DNA from: a virus
DNA: 44,868 nt
Virus record (IMG/VR): IMGVR_UViG_3300042562_000491
Span: 1-44,868 of that record
Reading direction: 5' to 3' (one strand)
The notes beneath the pieces were generated by a model. The model searched no databases, was not told where the DNA came from, and saw only the letters and a list, made by a program, of their open reading frames with translations. A program made the translations under genes and the position numbers. Of the stretch, positions 32,681-39,275 are shown piece after piece. Position 1 is the stretch's first letter. Each line of letters opens with the position of its first letter.

Positions 32681-32754
32681 ACCCAATATTAGGGACATAC
32701 AACAGTAAGTTAATTTTTATTAACCTGTTGTATAACCGTATTGGGTTCTTTTTT
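32681..32754 (+). terminator. Nested-stem rho-independent terminator
   Basis: An outer stem ACCCAATA (32681-32688) / TATTGGGT (32739-32746) is followed directly by TCTTTTTT. Inside is a second long stem made of ATACAACAG/CTGTTGTAT (32697-32705, 32725-32733) and GTTAAT/ATTAAC (32709-32714, 32719-32724) with a four-T loop. The outer stem plus T-tract make a normal terminator. The inner stem is an unusual addition that may protect the mRNA end. Confidence 0.8.
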
Positions 32755-32771
32755 GTCTATTATAGTAATTA

Positions 32772-33076
32772 TCGACATTTCTGTCATTGATTTATGTCGT
32801 TTTTATGTCGTTTTTATTTTTATAACTAATTGATTATTAATACTTTATTCTTTTTATGTCGAAAATGTCGATTTTAAAGAGAAATTATAGTAGGAAAAAA
32901 AAAGTAAAAGGAAATAAATATATAGAGAAGAGTAAGGGAATATTTTCCGCATTATTGACATTTAATGATTGAAAATCATTAATAGTCTTATTGGGCATAC
33001 GTTTCAGCCAATGTCGTTTTTCAAAACGGTATCTCATTATCGACATAAACCGACATTATTCGGTATAATATCGACA
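32772..33076. promoter_or_regulatory. TGTCG iteron cluster upstream of groEL (copy B; origin/operator candidate)
   Basis: Nine TGTCG or CGACA motifs occur in 305 bases (starting at 32773, 32795, 32806, 32857, 32866, 33012, 33041, 33051 and 33072). The left part (32802-32970) shares its order of blocks with the region before the primase. A perfect 9-bp AT-rich hairpin TTAATGATT/AATCATTAA lies at 32962-32982. No gene is present in this stretch. The motif density and the shared block between two loci suggest sites for one phage protein. Confidence 0.6.
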
Positions 33077-33100
33077 TACACGATGCGCATCATAGTGTAT
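33076..33100. promoter_or_regulatory. Operator-like dyad upstream of groEL
   Basis: ATACAC (33076-33081) and GTGTAT (33095-33100) form an inverted repeat around a central palindrome ATGCGCAT (33083-33090). It overlaps the last CGACA motif and lies about 80 bases before the groEL promoter box, a reasonable place for a regulator site. Confidence 0.45.
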
Positions 33101-33181
33101 ATTTGGTATTAGTACCTAGTAAAATCCTACCGGATAAATAAATTAAATCAGAAAGTAGGCAGTTATAAACATAATACTTAC

Positions 33182-33189
33182 TATATTTG
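33182..33189 (+). promoter_or_regulatory. groEL promoter box TATATTTG
   Basis: This is an exact TAnnTTTG match ending 18 bases before the ATG at 33208. It overlaps the alternative TTG start at 33187, which argues for the downstream ATG. No -33 TTG was seen. Confidence 0.6.
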
Positions 33190-33207
33190 TACCCTAAATC
33201 AAATCTA

Positions 33208-34824
33208 ATGGTAGAAACAACAGGAATTGGGTACTCACCCAAAGATTTACAATTTGGATCGGACGGAAGGAAGAAACTGATCAGTGGAGTTGTCAAGATG
33301 TCAAGGGCAGTAAAGAGCACACTTGGACCCGGAGGCAACACAGTACTGATAGAGTCACCACACCACACACACGGAATTACAGTAACTAAGGACGGGGTAA
33401 CGGTAGCTAAGGCAATTGACCTAATAGACCCATCGGAGAACCTTGCGGTTCGGATGATGAAGGAGGCAGCAGATAGAACGGCTACTGCAGCAGGTGATGG
33501 TACTACTACGGCTATTGTGCTGACTGAGGCATTGGTGTTGGGAGGACTAGAGCATATCAAAGATGATATGAATCGGACGGAGGTGTTGAGGCAGATGGTT
33601 GACATTAGTAATAAAGTGGTTGACAAGTTGAGAAGGAAAGCAAAGAAGGTTAGTAGTTCAATGCTGCTTGATGTGGCTAGTATCTCATCCAACAATGACA
33701 GAGAGATTGGTAGAATCATCTCAGAGGTGTATAAGGACGTGGGTAAGACGGGTATCGTCACAGTGGAGAGGAGTCAGACAGCAGACACATATGCAGAGAC
33801 CACAAAGGGTCTTAAAATTGATCGTGGGTATTTAAGCTCACTATTTATCAATGACCAAAAAAAGGACGAGTGTGTGTTTGAGGATGTGATGGTGTTGGTA
33901 GCTGACATTGAGATAGCTAATATATTGCAGATTGAGAACGTATTGAAGCCAATCATTAGTGAGGGGAAGAAGCTCTTGATCATTGCACCTTGTAATGTAA
34001 ACGTGGTAAACACACTTGCAGCGAATGTGATGAAGGGACACTTAAAGGTAGTCGCTGTTCCTCCGCCAAACTTTGGATACAAGCAGCACGAGCTGATGCA
34101 CGACATTGCGGTTAGTGTTGGAGCAACTTATTATAGCGAGAAGACCGGAGATGACTTGAGCCACATAAATTTTGGTGACTTGGGTCACGCAGCTAAGGTG
34201 ATCGTTGGTAAAGATAAGACGGTGATCATAAGAAGTGCAGCGAAGTCTGATGAGAAGTTGGTAGAGGAGAGGGTTGCTCAGTTGTGGGACGGACACAAGG
34301 CAACAGCAAAGAAGGGTGAGAAAGACTTCTTTCTTGAGAGGATAGCTTCACTTACAGGTGGTATTGGTGTAATATTTGTAGGTGGTCAAACTGACTTAGA
34401 GCAAAAAGAGTTGTATGACAGGGTTGATGACGCTGTTTGTGCAGTTCGTTCAGCACTTGAGGAAGGGATTCTGCCGGGAGCAGGTAAGGCATTGTTTGAG
34501 GAGAGTTTGTTGATAGGCACTGAGAGTCAGAGTGGTGAGCAATCTGCTGCAATTAAAATTGTAAGTCAGGCGTTACAAGTCCCTCTTGTTCAGATACTTG
34601 CAAATGCAGGACTAAAGATTGAGGACATATATAAGGGTGAGGTAGCAATGGGCAGTGGGTATAATTTGAAGACAGGCAAGATGGGTGACTTGGTGCAGAT
34701 GGGTGTCATTGACCCGTTAAAAGTAACTAGATGTGCATTACAAAATGCTGTCAGTGTTGCAAATACCATACTTTCAACCAATGCAATCATCACAATGGCA
34801 CGTACTTATGAGCAATCACAATAA
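33208..34824 (+). CDS. groEL: GroEL-type chaperonin (538 aa)
   Basis: This is a full-length group I chaperonin. TLGPGGNTV (residues 38-46) corresponds to the TLGPKGRNV nucleotide loop. TKDGVTVAK (60-68) and GDGTTTAIVL (96-105, Asp97 equivalent to E. coli Asp87) form the ATP site. The C-terminal equatorial part has RVDDAVCAVRSALEEGILPG, with the catalytic Asp398 equivalent. The C-terminus lacks the Gly-Gly-Met tail. I chose ATG 33208. A TTG at 33187 would add seven residues and overlaps the promoter box. It folds proteins in the cytoplasm in a ring with a GroES partner, and a GroES-like gene lies 0.8 kb downstream. The sequence is divergent from bacterial GroEL, which fits long phage residence. 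Confidence 0.96.
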   Translation: MVETTGIGYSPKDLQFGSDGRKKLISGVVKMSRAVKSTLGPGGNTVLIESPHHTHGITVTKDGVTVAKAIDLIDPSENLAVRMMKEAADRTATAAGDGTTTAIVLTEALVLGGLEHIKDDMNRTEVLRQMVDISNKVVDKLRRKAKKVSSSMLLDVASISSNNDREIGRIISEVYKDVGKTGIVTVERSQTADTYAETTKGLKIDRGYLSSLFINDQKKDECVFEDVMVLVADIEIANILQIENVLKPIISEGKKLLIIAPCNVNVVNTLAANVMKGHLKVVAVPPPNFGYKQHELMHDIAVSVGATYYSEKTGDDLSHINFGDLGHAAKVIVGKDKTVIIRSAAKSDEKLVEERVAQLWDGHKATAKKGEKDFFLERIASLTGGIGVIFVGGQTDLEQKELYDRVDDAVCAVRSALEEGILPGAGKALFEESLLIGTESQSGEQSAAIKIVSQALQVPLVQILANAGLKIEDIYKGEVAMGSGYNLKTGKMGDLVQMGVIDPLKVTRCALQNAVSVANTILSTNAIITMARTYEQSQ

Positions 34825-34836
34825 AAATTAAATATT

Positions 34837-35088
34837 ATGAACTTTGGACAAGCACTAGAAGATTTAAAAATAGGGCAAAAAGTTGCCCGTAATGGATGGA
34901 ATGGTAAAGGAATTTTTATTAAACTACAAGTCCCTGACTTATACAGTAAGATGACAAGTCCTTATATTTACATTGACACAATAGGGTTGCAAACAGAAAA
35001 TCCTGACGCTCCTAAGAGTAGAGTCCCTTGGTTGGCATCTCAAACAGATATGCTTGCTGAAGATTGGGTAATAGTTTTAAATGATTAG
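34837..35088 (+). CDS. DUF2829 protein, Tad2-like (anti-Thoeris family) (83 aa)
   Basis: The start MNFGQALEDLKIGQKVARNG with Trp-Asn-Gly-Lys-Gly after it, and the end VPWLASQTDMLAEDWVIV, are characteristic of DUF2829. Members of this family, Tad2, sequester the cyclic ADP-ribose-type signal of Thoeris defence, and some also bind other defence nucleotides. The length (83 residues) is normal. Not all DUF2829 proteins are tested, so the anti-defence role is inferred from family. It is 12 bases after groEL and 3 bases before the next gene, so it is co-expressed with the chaperonin. Confidence 0.85.
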   Translation: MNFGQALEDLKIGQKVARNGWNGKGIFIKLQVPDLYSKMTSPYIYIDTIGLQTENPDAPKSRVPWLASQTDMLAEDWVIVLND

Positions 35089-35091
35089 GTT

Positions 35092-35607
35092 ATGGGTAGC
35101 AATAGAAAGATACTAAAGGTGTCTTTTGATGACGAGAAGTCATTGATAGAGAAAATAAGTTATAAGTTAATAAGGGATGGGTTCAACTCTGAGAACACAG
35201 TTGTGATAACAGTGTCCACAGACTACTCTTCAGTAATTGGTCAGGCATTGAGACATTCATTGACCATCAACGGTGAGATATGTGATGGTTTTGGAGTAGA
35301 AGTTCCTTACCCGGATGAGACTTGGGATGATAAGTACTTTGATGAGTTAGTTAGCATTATGTCAATTTATGGGCATAAGCTAGAAGGCAAAAGAGTATTG
35401 TTAGTAGAGGCAGGTGTTATAAGGGGTGGTAACTATACGTTTTTAGAGAAATATTTTAATTCAAGAGGTGTTACTAACATCTATACTGTGGCTATGTACG
35501 AGAACACGGGTTCTATTTACAAGTCAAACTACATAGGTGAGTACTATGACAACAGTAAGCAAGACCTCACCTTTTGGTGGGAGACTGACAATAATCATTG
35601 GCAATAA
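35092..35607 (+). CDS. Phosphoribosyltransferase-like protein (171 aa)
   Basis: The layout suggests a type I phosphoribosyltransferase fold. A helix-strand start is followed by TDYSSVIGQALRHSLTINGE (helix near the pyrophosphate loop), then GKRVLLVEAGVIRGGNYTFL at the place of the PRPP motif (usually VLLVDD.ivDTG.T), then IYTVAMYENTGSIYKSNYIG, and an aromatic end FWWETDNNHW recalling the FPWE of purine transferases. The acidic pair of the PRPP motif is replaced by Glu-Ala and the Thr after Gly is missing, so the protein may bind a nucleotide without catalysing transfer. It sits between the Tad2-like and GroES-like genes. Confidence 0.55.
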   Translation: MGSNRKILKVSFDDEKSLIEKISYKLIRDGFNSENTVVITVSTDYSSVIGQALRHSLTINGEICDGFGVEVPYPDETWDDKYFDELVSIMSIYGHKLEGKRVLLVEAGVIRGGNYTFLEKYFNSRGVTNIYTVAMYENTGSIYKSNYIGEYYDNSKQDLTFWWETDNNHWQ

Positions 35608-35617
35608 AACAAATCAA

Positions 35618-35875
35618 ATGACTCCAATCGGAAAGTACATAATTGTAAAAGATATCCAAGAGACAGTAACTACCGAGAGCGGTTTGATACTATCAGGTGA
35701 GGACACAAACCAACTGCGCTATAAACGTGCAATTGTGGTAGCACCCGGCACTGACGTGACTGTTATAAGCGAGAATGACGAGTTGTATTACGACAAGGCA
35801 CATAGTTTTACTATGCTAATTGACGATGTGCAGTATACTATCATCTCTGAACGTGACGTGGTGGTAGTAATCTAG
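35618..35875 (+). CDS. groES: GroES-like co-chaperonin (85 aa)
   Basis: The N-terminus MTPIGKYIIVKDIQE aligns with the 'MniRPLhDRVivk' start of GroES. The mobile loop region TTESGLILSGEDTNQL contains Leu-Ile-Leu at the place of the Ile-Val-Leu that docks on GroEL. Then RAIVVAPGTDV, a strand-rich middle with YYDKAHSFTM, and TIISERDVVVVI match 'v.avG.G', 'Gd.V.f......' and '.iv.e.dila.i'. The length, 85 residues, is somewhat below the usual 97. I chose ATG 35618. Longer starts upstream overlap the previous gene. It is the likely cap for the phage GroEL and the last gene of this operon. Its stop overlaps the convergent winged-helix gene by 4 bases. Confidence 0.85.
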   Translation: MTPIGKYIIVKDIQETVTTESGLILSGEDTNQLRYKRAIVVAPGTDVTVISENDELYYDKAHSFTMLIDDVQYTIISERDVVVVI

Positions 35876-36333
35876 TCCTCTTCTGTTGGTTTAGTACGAG
35901 ACTTTTCACGTTGTTCTCTATAGTAGGCATTCATTTGTAGTATCATAGTACGATATACCTTATCTGTGTACTTCACGTTCTTCAAGAACATTGGGTTATA
36001 GGAGAGACTTGTAGGGATTTCTTCCCCATTTAGCTTCCTGTAGATGTCAAGTACAACACTTTTAGCCTTTGGGGACAGTTGGTATATTGCTCTAGTCCTT
36101 CCGGTTCCTTTCCTAAAGTGTTCTATCCATCCTTCCTTCCATAGTCGTTTAAACCTGCCTAGTTCCCAACTTACAAGTTCAGCAAACTTTGCAAAGTCAG
36201 CTCTTCCAAAGTATCCTTCTGAGTATAGGAACAAAATAATGTCAAGGTCTGCTTGTCCAAGTCCGTGTTTTGACTTCATATAGAAGCGGATAACCCTCCA
36301 ATATTTGAGGTAATCTGTGGGGTATGATTTCAT
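35872..36333 (-). CDS. Winged-helix (MarR-like) protein (153 aa)
   Basis: The sequence around residues 20-75 (KHGLGQADLDIILFLYSEGY, then FAELVSWELGRFKRLWKEGW, IEHFRKGTGRTRAIYQLSPK) reads as a winged helix. It has a helix pair, a recognition helix ending in LWKEGW, and a wing with GTGRTRAIYQLS, as in PadR/MarR proteins. Related proteins are frequent in Bacteroidota phages. It is transcribed against its neighbours, ending 4 bases inside groES, and its promoter region overlaps that of the rightward gene at 36396. It could regulate the late operon, but no target is shown. Confidence 0.75.
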   Translation of the reverse strand: MKSYPTDYLKYWRVIRFYMKSKHGLGQADLDIILFLYSEGYFGRADFAKFAELVSWELGRFKRLWKEGWIEHFRKGTGRTRAIYQLSPKAKSVVLDIYRKLNGEEIPTSLSYNPMFLKNVKYTDKVYRTMILQMNAYYREQREKSRTKPTEED

Positions 36334-36348
36334 TTAATTAAATTTTAT

Positions 36349-36356
36349 TACATTTG
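36349..36356 (+). promoter_or_regulatory. Promoter box TACATTTG
   Basis: This is an exact TAnnTTTG match 39 bases before the ATG of the gene at 36396. It probably drives the rightward run of small basic proteins. Confidence 0.55.
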
Positions 36357-36380
36357 TAAAGTAAAGTTAATTAATTTTAT

Positions 36381-36388
36381 CAAAATTA
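36381..36388 (-). promoter_or_regulatory. Possible divergent promoter box TAATTTTG
   Basis: On the - strand this is TAATTTTG, an exact TAnnTTTG match, about 48 bases before the ATG of the winged-helix gene. The sequence around it is very AT-rich, so a chance match cannot be ruled out. Confidence 0.35.
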
Positions 36389-36395
36389 TTCAATT

Positions 36396-36689
36396 ATGCC
36401 ACAGGACGATTTGAAAAAAAAGAAGCAAAACAGTGATCCTGTTCCTGATTATCGCAATATGTCAAAGGTGAGAAAAGTTACCACTGCTAAAGATAGTGCT
36501 GATTACAAATCAGGATTTGAAAGAGTGGTTAGTGGTAGAGCTGAGAACTTTCCAAATAAAGCTGAGAAATACGGACAGAATGAAGCTGCACGTAGAGGAT
36601 TAAGTTCACCGTCACAAAATTATGTTCAACCTCTTTACAAACGTCTTGATACTCCATTGGCTCCTACACCTGAACCTCAAATAAAATAA
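36396..36689 (+). CDS. Small basic late protein (97 aa)
   Basis: This is a hydrophilic, Lys/Arg/Pro-rich protein (KKKKQNSDPVPDYRNMSKVR, later SGRAENFPNKAEKYGQNEAA). It is probably disordered, with the end PLYKRLDTPLAPTPEPQIK sharing the KR.DTPLA phrase with the next gene. It is the first gene of a rightward run of short basic proteins. These could bind nucleic acid or be packaged, but the role is unknown. Confidence 0.6.
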   Translation: MPQDDLKKKKQNSDPVPDYRNMSKVRKVTTAKDSADYKSGFERVVSGRAENFPNKAEKYGQNEAARRGLSSPSQNYVQPLYKRLDTPLAPTPEPQIK

Positions 36690-36691
36690 AT

Positions 36692-37021
36692 ATGGCAAAA
36701 GATTTAAGTTCTCGCTCAGATTATCACAATACAAATTCAATAAAGCGTCCTGATACTCCATTGGCTGAAACACCAATTGGTAAAAAAGAAAAGGAAAAAG
36801 AAATGACAGCTAAAGAATACTTGGCTTCAGGTAAACCAACAGGTGGTGATAAACCATCAGTAAAAAAAGAAATGAATGCTAAAGAATATTTAGCTTCAGG
36901 TAAACCAACAAAATATGTAAAGGCTGTAGCTCCTGAAGGATATACAAAAGTAATGACAGGACCGGGTGTTTATGAAATGAAAAGAACTGATAAAGCAAAA
37001 GAATATCTTGCTAAAAAATAA
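36692..37021 (+). CDS. Small repeat-containing basic protein (109 aa)
   Basis: This is a Lys-rich, disordered protein carrying the phrase (T/N)AKEYLASGKPT twice (about residues 41-52 and 62-73) and a third weaker one at the end (KAKEYLAKK). The segment KRPDTPLAETPIGKK resembles the end of the preceding gene. The gene starts 2 bases after the previous stop. The function is unknown. Confidence 0.6.
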   Translation: MAKDLSSRSDYHNTNSIKRPDTPLAETPIGKKEKEKEMTAKEYLASGKPTGGDKPSVKKEMNAKEYLASGKPTKYVKAVAPEGYTKVMTGPGVYEMKRTDKAKEYLAKK

Positions 37022-37025
37022 TAAT

Positions 37026-37307
37026 ATGGCAGAAAAAAAAAAACCTAAAGAGAAAAAAGGAGAAGAGAAAAAATCAGAATCAAAGCAAACTCTTCAACAG
37101 CAATTAAATGCTATTACTTTTAAGAATGAACAAGCTCAAAAGATAATGGCTTTACAAAAAAACGAACAAAGACTTAAAGACAATTTAGGTCGTAATAAGA
37201 ATAGATACATTAGTTCTACTCAAGGCTCAGGAAATGCAAGAAGGCGTGTCAGTGATGCAGGTCGTATTGCAGGACTTCAGACATTAGGAAACTCATTTGG
37301 TAAATAA
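37026..37307 (+). CDS. Lys/Gln-rich basic protein (93 aa)
   Basis: I use ATG 37026 (MAEKKKPKEK), 4 bases after the previous stop. An ATG at 37008 would overlap it. The N-terminal 35 residues are almost wholly charged, then comes a helix (KNEQAQKIMALQKNEQRLKD), and a basic Ser/Gly end (GSGNARRRVSDAGRIAG). It may be a nucleic acid-binding virion protein. Not recognised. Confidence 0.55.
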   Translation: MAEKKKPKEKKGEEKKSESKQTLQQQLNAITFKNEQAQKIMALQKNEQRLKDNLGRNKNRYISSTQGSGNARRRVSDAGRIAGLQTLGNSFGK

Positions 37308-37336
37308 ATATTTATAAAAATTAAAAATTAAAAAAG

Positions 37337-37513
37337 ATGAAATCAACTCCAAACTTACCCGCTTCTTCAAGAATGCAAATGCCTTCAGGTGGCGGTCCTT
37401 CAATTAAAGGTGCTTTAAAAGCAAAGGCTTTTGGTATGGCAGGTGGTGTTCCTTCTAAAGGACCAATCAAAGGCGCAGGAAAAGGCGCAAAGAAAAAAAT
37501 GATGAATAAGTAA
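37337..37513 (+). CDS. Small basic Gly/Lys-rich protein (58 aa)
   Basis: The gene lies in a gap of 220 bases. It starts at ATG 37337 with an A-rich leader. The product is rich in Gly, Lys, Pro and Ser (SGGGPSIKGALKAKAFGMAG, ending KGAGKGAKKKMMNK). The type recurs in this block (short, basic, disordered), so I take it as real. Confidence 0.6.
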   Translation: MKSTPNLPASSRMQMPSGGGPSIKGALKAKAFGMAGGVPSKGPIKGAGKGAKKKMMNK

Positions 37514-37528
37514 TTAAATTCTAAATTT

Positions 37529-37711
37529 ATGGCAAACGGATTAAAAAAATCTAAAGATGACATTATCCAAGATAATGTTCAGATTTCAGAAGAAGTACTT
37601 TCAGAGATTCCAAAAGCAAAAGGTCCAAAAGACGCTTATGCTATTCCTGAGTTAAAGAAAAAAGATATTGTAATCACTCCGGGTCACACTAGGAGAGACT
37701 TTAGAAACTAA
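37529..37711 (+). CDS. Small hypothetical protein (60 aa)
   Basis: This is a charged protein with DDIIQDNVQISEEVLSEIPK (helix) and a C-terminus (KDIVITPGHTRRDFRN) rich in Arg. It starts 15 bases after the previous stop and ends 5 bases before the next start. The family is not recognised. Confidence 0.6.
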   Translation: MANGLKKSKDDIIQDNVQISEEVLSEIPKAKGPKDAYAIPELKKKDIVITPGHTRRDFRN

Positions 37712-37716
37712 TTTCT

Positions 37717-37986
37717 ATGGCTGATAAGTCAAATATGAAATGCAATCGTCCTGTCCCATCTGATAGACCGGGAAAGAAGATGATGGTTAAAGGTTGTTCC
37801 AATGGGGAGGAAAAACTCCTCCACTTTGGGGCAAAAGGTTATAAGTCAAATTATTCAGCAGAAGCGAGAAAAAATTTTAAATCTCGTCACAATTGTGATT
37901 CTGCAAATGATAAAATGACTCCTAGATATTGGGCTTGTAAAGCATTATGGTCTCCTAGTAGTCCAAAGTATTTAAAAGGTAAGTAA
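37717..37986 (+). CDS. Conserved small phage protein with Cys residues (89 aa)
   Basis: The protein has three recognisable parts: CNRPVPSDRPGKKMMVKGCS, then LHFGAKGYKSNYSAEARKNF, then KSRHNCDSANDKMTPRYWAC. This Cys/His-rich and basic pattern is shared by many small proteins of Bacteroidota phages. The end is WACKALWSPSSPKYLKGK. A second copy of the end (TPRYWACKNLW...) lies after the homing endonuclease gene at 38693-38782, so the locus has been disturbed. Its stop overlaps the ATG of the endonuclease. Confidence 0.65.
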   Translation: MADKSNMKCNRPVPSDRPGKKMMVKGCSNGEEKLLHFGAKGYKSNYSAEARKNFKSRHNCDSANDKMTPRYWACKALWSPSSPKYLKGK

Positions 37987-38693
37987 TGAAATATTTTGTT
38001 TACAAAACAATTTGTATACCTACAGGTAAATACTATATAGGTGTTCATTCTGAAAGAATAAAATCAGATGGATACATTGGTTGTGGTGTTTGTAGTAATG
38101 GAACTGCTTTATCATTAAAAAGAAAAGGAATAAAATCAGCTTTTATTGATTCTGTAATAAAATATGGGTATAATAATTTTAAAAGAGAAATATTAAAAGA
38201 GTTTGACTCTATTAAGGAAGCCTATATTTACGAAGAAAAATTAGTTACAAAAAAACTTATATTATCAGAAGATTGTTTAAATATAAAAATTGGAGGGATA
38301 GGAGGAATAAATATTAATACATCAAAAGAAATTGAAATAATAAATTCAGAAACAGGTGTATGTTATAAATTTGACTCGCAAGCTGATTGTGCTAATTTTT
38401 TAGGATTAAAAAATATAAGTGGAAAAAAAAGGTTTTTAAAAAATAAATACATTTTAAAAGGATTTGAAGTACCAATATCAATTAAAAAAGAAAATGAAGA
38501 AGTTATTCATTTTTATGATATTAACAAAGCGGCTGAATTTACTTTATTACGTGTACATAATTTAAGAAGACTTTTATCAAAAGAAAGAAAATCTTGTAAA
38601 GGATGGTTTTTAGCAGATTTCGATTTAAATTCTTTATTTTATAAGAATGCAAAATCAATAAGAAAAAAAAGATTAAATTTACAAACAAACTAA
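37986..38693 (+). CDS. GIY-YIG homing endonuclease (235 aa)
   Basis: The N-terminal 100 residues form a GIY-YIG domain: FVYKTICIPTGKYYIGVHSE (FVY for GIY, YYIG for YIG), then YIGCGVCSNGTALSLKRKGI, IDSVIKYGYNNFKREILKEF, and SIKEAYIYEEKLVTKK with the metal-binding Glu. The C-terminal half carries NUMOD-like DNA-binding repeats (FDSQADCANFLGLKNIS; IHFYDINKAAEF followed by LRRLLSKE). The gene is AT-rich compared with its neighbours. It interrupts a run of short genes and is followed by a C-terminal fragment of a gene related to the one before it, as expected after a homing insertion. Confidence 0.85.
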   Translation: MKYFVYKTICIPTGKYYIGVHSERIKSDGYIGCGVCSNGTALSLKRKGIKSAFIDSVIKYGYNNFKREILKEFDSIKEAYIYEEKLVTKKLILSEDCLNIKIGGIGGININTSKEIEIINSETGVCYKFDSQADCANFLGLKNISGKKRFLKNKYILKGFEVPISIKKENEEVIHFYDINKAAEFTLLRVHNLRRLLSKERKSCKGWFLADFDLNSLFYKNAKSIRKKRLNLQTN

Positions 38694-38782
38694 CACCAAG
38701 ATATTGGGCGTGTAAAAATTTATGGGCAGGACCGGGTGGATCAACAACAAGCAATCCTAAAAATCGTAAAGGTAAATACTAA
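38693..38782 (+). pseudogene. C-terminal remnant of a gene related to 37717-37986
   Basis: The frame reads TPRYWACKNLWAGPGGSTTS, then NPKNRKGKY and a stop at 38780-38782. It has no start codon, and the frame is closed by a stop at 38642-38644 inside the endonuclease gene. The first eight residues repeat TPRYWACK near the end of the upstream gene, and the whole tail looks like the more usual end of that family. Its TAA still overlaps the ATG of the next gene (TAATG). It is probably a gene end left by the insertion of the endonuclease. Confidence 0.75.
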
Positions 38783-38994
38783 TGGCAGAACTAATTAAAA
38801 GAAAAGATGGTTCATATTCTAAAAGAGGACTTTGGGATAATATCAGAGATGCAAAAGGTTCAGGTAAGAAACCAACTCCTGCAATGTTAAAGCAAGAAAA
38901 GATAATTAGCAAAGCAAAAAAGTATGAATCAAAGAGTTCCCTAAATGGGAAGATGTCTTTTTTGAAAGGTAATGTAGGTAAAGTAAAAAAATGA
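38782..38994 (+). CDS. Conserved small basic phage protein (70 aa)
   Basis: The start MAELIKRKDGSYSKRGLWDN followed by IRDAKGSGKKPTPAMLKQE is a pattern I recognise from many Bacteroidota phages. The protein is basic and short with no known function. Its ATG overlaps the stop of the upstream remnant, and its end overlaps the next start (ATGA), so translation is coupled on both sides. Confidence 0.7.
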   Translation: MAELIKRKDGSYSKRGLWDNIRDAKGSGKKPTPAMLKQEKIISKAKKYESKSSLNGKMSFLKGNVGKVKK

Positions 38995-39275
38995 AACAGC
39001 AAACACAACTCTTTATGGGGCGTGGTCAATTGGTTGATAGACTTGCTAAACAAGTTGGAAATCGAGAGATGGCTGTTGATTTATTAATAAAACGTGGTCA
39101 TTTAAAAAGTGATGGCAAGACATTTACAAAGGCAGGAGCTATGAGAAATAGTATGACTGCAGGAGAAAGAGCAATAGATAGAGAATCGAAAAGGTTAAAT
39201 AAATCTAAAAGTGATTTTTCTTATAACCCAAAAACAAACACAGCAAAAATTAAATCAAATGGAGCAATCAAATAA
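38991..39275 (+). CDS. Conserved small phage protein (94 aa)
   Basis: The N-terminus MKQQTQLFMGRGQLVDRLAK and VGNREMAVDLLIKRGHLKS look like a small helical domain. The rest (FTKAGAMRNSMTAGERAIDR, then KTNTAKIKSNGAIK) is basic. The type is common in Bacteroidota phages next to the 70-residue protein. Function unknown. It overlaps the next gene by 17 bases. Confidence 0.65.
   Translation: MKQQTQLFMGRGQLVDRLAKQVGNREMAVDLLIKRGHLKSDGKTFTKAGAMRNSMTAGERAIDRESKRLNKSKSDFSYNPKTNTAKIKSNGAIK

Noticed and set aside
33090-33761. 223-residue ORF antisense to groEL, and other - strand ORFs at 33774-34793
   Set aside because: They lie on the opposite strand of a well-supported GroEL gene and show no family resemblance.
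37717-38782. Group I intron around the homing endonuclease
   Set aside because: TPRYWACK is present on both sides, so joining the flanks would duplicate it and would not restore a gene. No group I core was recognised.
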